Assembly: GCA_949448405.1 (NCBI GenBank)
Contig: CASTFX010000015.1
Coordinates: 1 to 15,410, forward strand
Source of the DNA: an uncultured Clostridia bacterium
Lineage (GTDB): Bacteria; Bacillota; Clostridia; TANB77; CAG-508
Direction of reading: 5' to 3'
DNA length: 15,410 bases
Shown here one piece after another: positions 8,269-14,231 of this stretch (the stretch's first letter is position 1; each line of letters starts with the position of its first letter). Below the pieces are notes generated by a model, which saw nothing but the letters and a program-made list of their open reading frames with translations, ran no database searches and was not told the origin of the DNA. Made by a program: the position numbers and the translations under genes.

Positions 8269-8297
8269 ATTATATCACGTAATGTCTTAATAGTCAA
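8269..8297 (-). promoter_or_regulatory. Sigma-A promoter for the island gene
   Basis: On the minus strand TTGACT (8297-8292) and TATAAT (8274-8269) are 17 bases apart. The leader of about 70 bases ends in a strong ribosome-binding site. The promoter and leader are AT-rich like the host, although the gene is not. Confidence 0.85.
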
Positions 8298-8304
8298 CAT
8301 AAAA

Positions 8305-8695
8305 TCATTGCTTTTTCATTTTAGGTTTGGCAATTAAAGAGGCAATATATCCAAAGAATATCGCAGCAGCAATGCCACCAGCAGCAGCTTTTGTACCACC
8401 AGTAAATGCACCAACTAGTCCAGATTCGTGAGCTCCTTTTATAGCACCTTTTGCTAAGTTATATCCAAATCCAGTGATTGGAACTGTAGCACCAGCACCA
8501 GCAAAGTCAACTATATATTTATATATACCTAGACCACCGAAGTATTGCACCAACTGTTACAAATAGTACAAGAATTTTTGCAGAGGTTATCTTAGTTTTA
8601 TCTATTAAAATTTGACCAATAACACATATAATACCGCCAATAATGAAACACCATATATAATCCATAATATTTAAACTATTAAAAAATTCAGCCAT
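8305..8695 (-). CDS. spoVAE: Stage V sporulation protein AE, needs one +1 frameshift at CGG
   Basis: SpoVAE is an inner-membrane part of the SpoVA complex that moves dipicolinic acid into and out of the spore. AGGAGG precedes ATG 8695. Codons 1-52 encode two hydrophobic segments up to VTVGAIL. The next codon, 53, is CGG (8539-8537), and the zero frame stops at 8519 after 58 residues. Skipping C8539 reads GGT and continues GGLGIYKYIVDFAGAGATV to TGA 8307-8305, giving 129 residues in all, close to the family's 115-120 plus a short tail (KPKMKKQ). The downstream part PITGFG and the Ala/Gly-rich last membrane segment fit SpoVAE. It is last in the spoVAC-spoVAD-spoVAE order, but separated from spoVAD by hairpins. 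Confidence 0.88.
8537..8539 (-). other. CGG +1 recoding site (spoVAE)
   Basis: Minus-strand codons are GCA ATA CTT CGG T. Skipping the C gives GGT for the first glycine of GGLG. This is the only minus-strand site and the only one followed by T. Confidence 0.85.
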
Positions 8696-8779
8696 AAAAA
8701 CCTCCTTTCTGGCAATTTATTTCCTAAAAATAATTAATAAAAACCTCAAGATAAATTGCTAGAAAGAAAGAGGTTTTTA
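8696..8779. repeat. Large imperfect inverted repeat upstream of spoVAE
   Basis: About 26 bases at 8696-8720 (AAAAACCTCCTTTCTGGCAATTTAT) recur inverted at 8751-8779, with a three-base bulge and one mismatch. A further partial direct copy, AATAAAAACCTC, lies at 8737-8748. The left arm includes the spoVAE ribosome-binding site, so pairing in the mRNA would hide it. Confidence 0.55.
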
Positions 8780-8787
8780 TTAGCCAT

Positions 8788-8810
8788 CTCAAAATTCGCA
8801 GAATTTTGAG
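8788..8810. repeat. Perfect 10-bp hairpin between spoVAD and spoVAE
   Basis: CTCAAAATTC (8788-8797) and GAATTTTGAG (8801-8810) flank a GCA loop, with short outer complementarity (CCATC/GATGG). No T-run follows on either strand, so it is not a classical terminator. Confidence 0.55.
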
Positions 8811-8826
8811 GGCGATGGAATTTATG

Positions 8827-8856
8827 GTAAAATGAAAAATTTATTTTTCATTTTAC
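8827..8856. repeat. Perfect 13-bp hairpin just after spoVAD
   Basis: GTAAAATGAAAAA (8827-8839) pairs with TTTTTCATTTTAC (8844-8856) over a four-base loop, six bases past the spoVAD stop. It may act as an mRNA 3'-end stabiliser or a partial terminator that lowers spoVAE expression. Confidence 0.55.
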
Positions 8857-8862
8857 ATCCTC

Positions 8863-9867
8863 CTAAATTTCAATTGCAGCAGCATGGGCAATACCAGGAA
8901 TTGACTCACCTTGTTGAGAAGTAGTTGCATTTGTTAAAGCACCAGTTGCAAGTACAAGAATTTTTTTGTACTTTTTAGCTTTTAGTTGATTAAATAAATA
9001 TCCAGAAAAAACAGTAGCACAGCATGCGCAGCCACTTCCGCCAGAGTGTGTATCTTGTTTTTCCTTATCAAACATTAAAACACCACAATCATTATAATTA
9101 GACTTAATGTTATAACCATAAGTTTGCATCAGTTCAATAACTATTTCTTTACCAATATATCCAAGGTCACCAGTAAGAATTGCGTCATAATAGCTTGGGT
9201 TTCTACCAGTATCCTTAAAATGAGAAAGAAGAGTATCTACAGCAGCAGGAGCCATTGCAGCCCCCATATTATTTGCGTCTTTTATTCCTTTATCAACAAT
9301 TTTACCAGGAGTAACACAAGTTACAAATGGTCCAGAACCAGTAGAAGAAATAATAGCACTACCAGAACCAGTTACAGTCCATTGAGAAGTTGGAGGCCTT
9401 TGATTTCCAAGTTCAAGAGGAAATCTAAACTGCTTTTCAGCACTACAGAAGTGACTAGAAGCAGCAAAAAGTACATTCGAAGCAGCGCCACCTTCTGCTA
9501 AAATACTTGAAAGTATCATACCTTCTATAAAGGTTGAACAAGCACCAAATATCCCGAAGTATGGAATATTAAGTTCTCTAAGTCCAAAACTAGACGAGAT
9601 ACATTGATTAAGCAAATCACCAGCAAAGCAATAGTCAATACTATCTGCTGGAAGACCAGACTTAGTTATAACTAGGTTTACAGCTTGTTTGATGATTTTG
9701 CTTTCAGCTTTTTCCCAAGTTTTTTCTCCCCAAAATTCATCTTCAAGAAGAGTGTCAAAATATTTAGCAAGAGGACCTTCTGCTTCTTTTGGTCCAACAA
9801 TAGAAGCTGTTTCAAGAATTGTTGGTGGTCTATCAAATTTTATTGTCTGTTTTCCTAATTTCTGCAT
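8863..9867 (-). CDS. spoVAD: Stage V sporulation protein AD
   Basis: SpoVAD is the soluble dipicolinic-acid-binding subunit of the SpoVA channel, located on the outer face of the spore inner membrane, with a thiolase-like fold. I chose ATG 9867 (MQKLGKQTIKF); the open frame extends to a TTG at 9885, but GAAAGGAA at about 9884-9877 is the ribosome-binding site for 9867. The length is 334 residues, as in the family. Clear segments are DRPPTILETASIVGPKEAEGPL in the N-terminal region, FGACSTFIEGM, RPPTSQWTVTGSGS, LTGDLGYIGKE and HSGGSGCACCA. Two CGG trinucleotides (9040 and 9556, minus strand) are out of phase and read normally. Confidence 0.96.
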   Translation of the reverse strand: MQKLGKQTIKFDRPPTILETASIVGPKEAEGPLAKYFDTLLEDEFWGEKTWEKAESKIIKQAVNLVITKSGLPADSIDYCFAGDLLNQCISSSFGLRELNIPYFGIFGACSTFIEGMILSSILAEGGAASNVLFAASSHFCSAEKQFRFPLELGNQRPPTSQWTVTGSGSAIISSTGSGPFVTCVTPGKIVDKGIKDANNMGAAMAPAAVDTLLSHFKDTGRNPSYYDAILTGDLGYIGKEIVIELMQTYGYNIKSNYNDCGVLMFDKEKQDTHSGGSGCACCATVFSGYLFNQLKAKKYKKILVLATGALTNATTSQQGESIPGIAHAAAIEI

Positions 9868-9887
9868 AAATTTTTTTCCTTTCAAAT

Positions 9888-10352
9888 TTAAACTAAAGTA
9901 ATACTTTGAGTGTTGAATATTAAATAAACAATACCAACTAATATAGAAGCAGATATACCAAATACAAGTACTGGACCTGCAACAGTAAACATTTTAGCTC
10001 CAACACCCATTATATATCCTTCTGATTTGTATTCCATTGCAGGAGATACAATAGAATTAGAAAAACCTGTAATAGGTATAATGGAACCAGCACCTGCAAA
10101 TTTTCCTATTCTATTAAATAAATTTAGTCCAGTTAAAAATGCACTAATACCAATTAATATTATTGAAGCAATTGTACCTGAAATTTCTTCATCAAATCCT
10201 CTAAACTTGCATATATCCAAAATGATTTGACCTATAATACAAATAAGTCCACCTACCCAAAAAGCATTAAAGCAATTTTTCACGATAGGAGAATTAGGAG
10301 ATTTTTTATCTACATAATCTTGATATTGCTGATTTGTTTCTATTTTATCCAT
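9888..10352 (-). CDS. spoVAC: Stage V sporulation protein AC
   Basis: SpoVAC is a membrane subunit of the dipicolinic acid channel and has been reported to act as a mechanosensitive channel. The 154 residues start with a hydrophilic segment (about 1-25), then show hydrophobic helices near 27-45, 60-80 and 125-150. The signature GKFAGAGSIIPITGFSNSI lies around 84-102, with SPAMEYKSEG after it. The start is ATG 10352; AAAGGAA upstream overlaps the end of the dodecin-like gene, so the two are probably coupled. spoVAD follows within about 20 bases. Confidence 0.95.
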   Translation of the reverse strand: MDKIETNQQYQDYVDKKSPNSPIVKNCFNAFWVGGLICIIGQIILDICKFRGFDEEISGTIASIILIGISAFLTGLNLFNRIGKFAGAGSIIPITGFSNSIVSPAMEYKSEGYIMGVGAKMFTVAGPVLVFGISASILVGIVYLIFNTQSITLV

Positions 10353-10372
10353 CTTAGAGTTTCATTCCTTTC

Positions 10373-10588
10373 TTAATCTTCACGTTCTCTGTCAACATTA
10401 AAAGCTAAATCTAAATCAACAAAGAATTCTGTAAGTTTCTTGCCTGAAATTGTAGCTCTTTGTTCTAATATTTTCACAGTAGTTAAATAGTCTATTGTTT
10501 TAGAAGCTTCATTTACTGCTTGAACAATTGCATCTTTCCAAGATACATTTGAAGTACCAGTAATTAGTAAATGTTTTTGAGTTGCCAT
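10373..10588 (-). CDS. Dodecin-family small protein
   Basis: The real start is ATG 10588 (MATQKHLLITGTS) with GGAGG just upstream, giving 71 residues; an open frame reaches further to 10642 without a ribosome-binding site. The pattern ITGTSxxSWKDAIVQAVNEASKT, then a strand with EQRATIS and a final strand DLDLAFNVD, matches dodecins. Dodecins are 65-75-residue proteins that assemble into hollow dodecamers and in several species bind flavins. The tail DRERED is acidic. It is first in the spoVA operon, which suggests forespore expression. I see only a weak sigma-G-like CATATAT (minus, about 10658-10652) and no convincing -35 partner. Confidence 0.8.
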   Translation of the reverse strand: MATQKHLLITGTSNVSWKDAIVQAVNEASKTIDYLTTVKILEQRATISGKKLTEFFVDLDLAFNVDRERED

Positions 10589-10738
10589 AAAAAATTCCTC
10601 CTTTCTATACAATAGATGAAATATGTTAACTATTATTAGCAAATTATAAAAATATATGCAAAAAGCTTAAAAAATACATTTTAAGGTAACTTATAAATAA
10701 TTGAAAAACCAAAAATATCGAAAAACAATAAAATAATA

Positions 10739-10767
10739 TTGACAAACAAAAAACGATGATATATACT
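10739..10767 (+). promoter_or_regulatory. Sigma-A promoter for the DUF2975-XRE-DUF4173 operon
   Basis: TTGACA (10739-10744) and TATACT (10762-10767) are 17 bases apart, about 26 bases before the first start codon. The intergenic region 10589-10738 separates it from the divergent spoVA operon. Confidence 0.85.
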
Positions 10768-10792
10768 ATTAATTATTAAGGAGGAATTAATA

Positions 10793-11332
10793 ATGAAAAT
10801 ATTAGGAGAAAAGAGCTTATCATCTAAGGTAGAAAGCGGATTGAAAGTAGTTTTCTGTATAATTGCATTAGCAACCGTTATTGGATTTATCGGATGCAGT
10901 GTTGTTCTATTTTTTGACTATAATAGTGTAACAATTATAGAAAACTATCTAGTAAGAACAATTCTATTAACAATTGTAAGTGTAGTTTTCATTATAACAG
11001 GAATAGTTGCATTATTTATCGTTTATCAATTTATACAAATATTTGAGAATTTAAGAAAAAGTAAATTATTTGAAAGAGATAATTTAAAAGCACTACAAAA
11101 AGTTTCTAATTTATCTATTATTATAGGGATATTATTTCTAATTATTCTTATAATAGTTAGTATTATTTTAGGAAAATATGTAGTTTTCAATCTATCTAGT
11201 AGAATTTTAATGGAAATACTACTTATAACATTTTCAATAGTATTTATAGTTTTTGGAATAGGAATAAGAGTTTTAAATGAAATCTATAAAAAAGCAATTG
11301 AATATAAAGAAGAAAACGATTTAACAATTTGA
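10793..11332 (+). CDS. DUF2975 family membrane protein
   Basis: This 179-residue protein has four predicted membrane segments, near residues 17-40, 52-80, 103-128 and 138-160. Between the second and third lies a cytoplasmic loop FIQIFENLRKSKLFERDNLKAL. That loop and layout fit DUF2975, a family typically encoded next to a small XRE regulator, as here. AAGGAGG at 10778-10784 serves ATG 10793. Function is unknown; the pairing suggests membrane sensing coupled to transcription, which is inference. CGGs at 10837 and 10891 are out of phase (AGC GGA, ATC GGA) and read normally. Confidence 0.78.
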   Translation: MKILGEKSLSSKVESGLKVVFCIIALATVIGFIGCSVVLFFDYNSVTIIENYLVRTILLTIVSVVFIITGIVALFIVYQFIQIFENLRKSKLFERDNLKALQKVSNLSIIIGILFLIILIIVSIILGKYVVFNLSSRILMEILLITFSIVFIVFGIGIRVLNEIYKKAIEYKEENDLTI

Positions 11333-11346
11333 AAGGAGAGGGTAAA

Positions 11347-11556
11347 ATGCCAATAGTAGTTAATGTAGATGTAATGCTTGCAAAAAGAAAAATGTCATCT
11401 CAAGAGTTATCAGAAAAAGTTGGGATTACTCCTGCAAATCTTTCAATATTAAAAACCAATAAAGCAAAAGCAATAAGATTTTCAACTCTAGAAAAGATAT
11501 GTGAAATATTAGATTGTAAGCCAGGAGATATATTAGACTATGAAAAAAATAGGTAA
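11347..11556 (+). CDS. Small XRE/Cro-type helix-turn-helix regulator
   Basis: The product is 69 residues. ATG 11347 is preceded by GGAGAGGG; an in-frame TTG at 11329 overlaps the previous stop and is less likely. The whole protein is one HTH: MLAKRKMSSQELSEKVGIT, then the recognition helix PANLSILKTNKAKAIRFSTLEKIC, and the conserved ILDCKPGDILDY end. It belongs to the YozG-like group of short XRE regulators that travel with DUF2975. It probably controls its own operon. Confidence 0.9.
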   Translation: MPIVVNVDVMLAKRKMSSQELSEKVGITPANLSILKTNKAKAIRFSTLEKICEILDCKPGDILDYEKNR

Positions 11557-11567
11557 TGGAGGTTATT

Positions 11568-13548
11568 ATGGAAATTATATCAAGTATTATATTATCAGTA
11601 CTTCATTCAATACTATTTTATAAAAAAAGTATTGGTATATCAATGCTAATATTTATGGTATTAGTAAATGGTATAATGTTATATATACTTAAATCAAAAG
11701 ATAAAATAAAGAATAAAAAAGGATTAATATTTTTAATACCAATAATGTTATTAAGCAGTTCATATTTAATATTTGCCAATAAAACTTTTTACATAGCAAA
11801 TATATTTGTAGTGATGGCATTAGAAGTAACAATGCTTATAAGCATTACAAATAAGAAATTTAATATAAAAGGAATACTAGGATTGCTAAATGATACAGCT
11901 GCTGAATGTGATAAAGGAATAGCACTTACAAAGGAGAAAATAAAATCAAGCACAAAAAACAAAGCGAAAATAGGAATAGAAAAAATAGCAATATCACTAC
12001 TTGTTGTATTTATTGTGGCTTCAGTTGTAATAATGCTACTTGTTTCAGCAGATAGTATATTCGCAGAAGTATTTTCAGGAATAAATAAAATATTTAGCAA
12101 AATAAATATACTTAATGCAATAATAAGAACTCGGACTTATTTTAATAATCTACATATTTTTACTAAGCTTTATGTTTCAAATTCAAAAAGACAGAGAATG
12201 TAAAGAAAGAGAAACTAAGAATTATGGAAATAAATATTCTTTTACAATAAAATTATTGCTAATAGCACTAAATGTAATATATTTGATATTCTGCTATATA
12301 CAAATAAAATCACTATTTGCAAAAATAAACTTAGAAGAAAGCTTTAACTATGCATATTATGCAAGGTCTGGATTTTTCCAATTAATGACTGTCTCATTAA
12401 TAAATTTTGTAGTTATTTTAATATCAAGTAAGCTAAATTCAAACAAAGAAAAAGTAATAAAAGCATTAAATATACTTTTAGTTGTATTTACAATTATTAT
12501 AGTGTTATCTTCTATGTATAGAATGAATATGTACGAAATGGAATATGGACTAACATATTTGAGAGTATTTGTATATATAATTCTGATAACAGAACTTATA
12601 GTATTTGTACCACTTACAATATATATTATCAAAGATAACTTTAGATTTATAAAATGGGGGTTAGCAATAACATTAACAGTATATTGTATAATTAATTTTG
12701 CAAACTTAGAAAAAATAATAGTAACCAAGAATATTAATAGAAATCCAGAAGAAAAAGATATCGATTATGGGTACATATCAAAAATTGCGAGTGCAGACAG
12801 CTATGGTATTTTGAAGGATAAACTAGGAGAAGAATTAAACTTAAAAGATGAGTTAGATGTAACAAGGATATTATCAAAAATTATTAGCAATAAAAAAGAA
12901 TTAAGCTGGCAAGAGTTTAATATATCTACATGGAAGATGAGTAAAGATGAGGCAATTTTGAAGGAGTTACAAGAAAAGGAAGCAGATTTAAGAGATAAAA
13001 TAAAAAAGGAACAAGAACGTAATGAAAAGATAGAGAGATTTAATAGTAATGTTATATATAAAGAAGTAATAAACGAAAATGAACAATATATAGTACAACA
13101 AGTAGATAAAGTTATGGGAACAGCAGTATGGAGTATAACAAAAGTAACGGATAATGGAAGAGCATATAAGGCATTAGGTAATATAGAAGTCACGACTCCA
13201 AGTAAAATAGAATTTTTTGAAAATGGTTTAGGATTTTTAGAAAAACCAACCAGTATATACTGTGAAAAATCAGAATTATTAGTTACACATGATTCAGGAA
13301 AAACATTTGAAAAAGTTAATTTCCCAGAAGGAACTTTTACTCTATCAGACCCAAATGGAGAAACATGGAGCAATTGCTATGACTACTTCTACTTACCAAC
13401 AAAAGAACTAGATGGAACATTAACAGTATTAGTATCTGGTGGCGATGAAGGAGGTTACAACGAAGGAAAAACAAGAGCAAAATACATATCAAGAGATAAT
13501 GGATACACTTGGGAATTTGTAAGCGAAGTATATAAGGAGAGCATATAA
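11568..13548 (+). CDS. DUF4173/DUF4153-type polytopic membrane protein, needs one +1 frameshift at CGG
   Basis: ATG 11568 is preceded by GGAGG inside an earlier in-frame ATG (11556). Codons 1-188 encode several hydrophobic segments and reach NAIIRT; codon 189 is CGG (12132-12134), and the zero frame ends at 12203 after 211 residues. Skipping C12132 reads GGA and gives the continuous helix TGLILIIYIFLLSFMFQ, then runs to TAA 13546-13548, for 659 residues. The segment ESFNYAYYARSGFFQLM is a DUF4173/DUF4153 hallmark. After about ten membrane helices there is a soluble C-terminal half with a charged coiled coil (ELQEKEADLRDKIKKEQERN) and two sialidase-like Asp-box motifs (HDSGKTFEKV, SRDNGYTWEFV). 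Function is unknown. Confidence 0.8.
12132..12134 (+). other. CGG +1 recoding site (DUF4173 gene)
   Basis: Codons are ATA AGA ACT CGG A. Skipping the C gives GGA and joins two halves of a membrane helix. There is no other disruption in 659 codons. Confidence 0.82.
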
Positions 13549-13580
13549 TTGATGATTCAACTGTAATTATATTAATAGAA

Positions 13581-13680
13581 ATGGTAATATGTTTAGCAAT
13601 TTCTATTCCAAAGTCTAGTAGGAATGACTATTATAGCATTTGCCTTGATTATTGCAATAGTAGTAATTTTGAGCAAATAA
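13581..13680 (+). pseudogene. Remnant or frameshifted tiny membrane-protein ORF
   Basis: Just after the DUF4173 gene, one frame reads MVICLAISIPKS from ATG 13581, and the frame one base on reads LVGMTIIAFALIIAIVVILSK to TAA 13678-13680. Joined, they would be a two-helix hydrophobic peptide of about 35-45 residues. The shift point lacks CGG. ATG 13552, the one with the AAGGAGAG site, opens only a four-codon frame. It may be a decayed gene or chance. Confidence 0.25.
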
Positions 13681-13766
13681 TAAAAGCACCACATTATGCT
13701 TTGCCGAGCTATGTGGTGTTTTACCGAATATATAGGTAGCACACATTTCCGTGGCTCTTATTTTCT
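13679..13766 (-). ncRNA. Candidate small RNA with own promoter and terminator
   Basis: A consensus minus-strand promoter would start a transcript near 13766. It would run about 88 bases and end at the CACCACAT hairpin followed by CTTTTATT. No ORF with a ribosome-binding site lies inside. The 5' part can fold as AGCCAC-GGAAAT-GTGTGCT with one bulged base. I do not recognise the family. Confidence 0.5.
13687..13718. terminator. Bidirectional terminator
   Basis: CACCACAT (13687-13694) pairs with ATGTGGTG (13711-13718) over a 16-base loop that contains a small inner GCT/AGC pairing. TTTT follows on the plus strand and CTTTTATT on the minus strand, so it could end both the DUF4173 operon and the small RNA. 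Confidence 0.75.
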
Positions 13767-13772
13767 ATCTTT

Positions 13773-13801
13773 ATTATACAGACTTTTTTAGGTTTTGTCA
13801 A
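13773..13801 (-). promoter_or_regulatory. Consensus sigma-A promoter for the candidate small RNA
   Basis: Minus-strand TTGACA (13801-13796) and TATAAT (13778-13773) both match consensus exactly, with a 17-base spacer. No gene start lies downstream on this strand before the terminator. Confidence 0.8.
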
Positions 13802-13844
13802 TAAATCTGTACCTTTCTTGAAGAGAAGTATATATTCTCATATA

Positions 13845-14108
13845 TTAATACCCTTTAGCCAAGTTTGCCAAATCCTTTTCAATTTGATTTAATTCTTTCT
13901 CAGTTTGCTCTTTTTCTTCTGGTGTGACAGTTTTACTATTTTCTAAAGCCTTTTGATTTTCTTTTTTTATATTCTCAAGTACTTCATTTTCGGAATTGAC
14001 AGAAGTATTGAGAGAGTCAGTATTTTTATTTATAAAATAAAAACTAATTAGAGAGATAACTACTAGTAATACTATACTTATTAATATAATTCCTAATTTT
14101 TTATTCAT
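13845..14108 (-). CDS. Small membrane-anchored coiled-coil protein
   Basis: The protein is 87 residues. Residues 5-27 (LGIILISIVLLVVISLISF) form one membrane anchor after MNKK, so the rest is probably outside the cytoplasmic face. Residues 30-87 are charged and helical (ENEVLENIKKENQKALE, then EEKEQTEKELNQIEKDL), consistent with a short coiled coil. GGAGGT precedes ATG 14108, and a plausible promoter lies upstream. I do not recognise the family. It sits between the candidate small RNA promoter and the divergent yabG. Confidence 0.7.
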   Translation of the reverse strand: MNKKLGIILISIVLLVVISLISFYFINKNTDSLNTSVNSENEVLENIKKENQKALENSKTVTPEEKEQTEKELNQIEKDLANLAKGY

Positions 14109-14134
14109 AAATACCTCCTATAATTTATATAAAA

Positions 14135-14163
14135 ATTATAACATTAAAATGAAAATTAAACAA
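14135..14163 (-). promoter_or_regulatory. Promoter for the small membrane protein gene
   Basis: Minus-strand TATAAT (14140-14135) has a weaker TTGTTT (14163-14158) 17 bases upstream. Confidence 0.55.
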
Positions 14164-14231
14164 CAAAACTGCAACATTTTGCCAAAAAAAATCATAAAAT
14201 TAAATAAGACACAAAACATGAGGTGAAAATT

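Noticed and set aside
7269..8282. Long plus-strand ORF (337 codons) opposite the island gene
   Set aside because: It has no ribosome-binding site or promoter, while the minus-strand ORF has both plus a terminator. Long antisense frames are expected in G+C-rich sequence.
13612..13626. AGG as a second shifting codon in the tiny ORF
   Set aside because: AGG is read as arginine in phase in serS, proS and folD without any shift.
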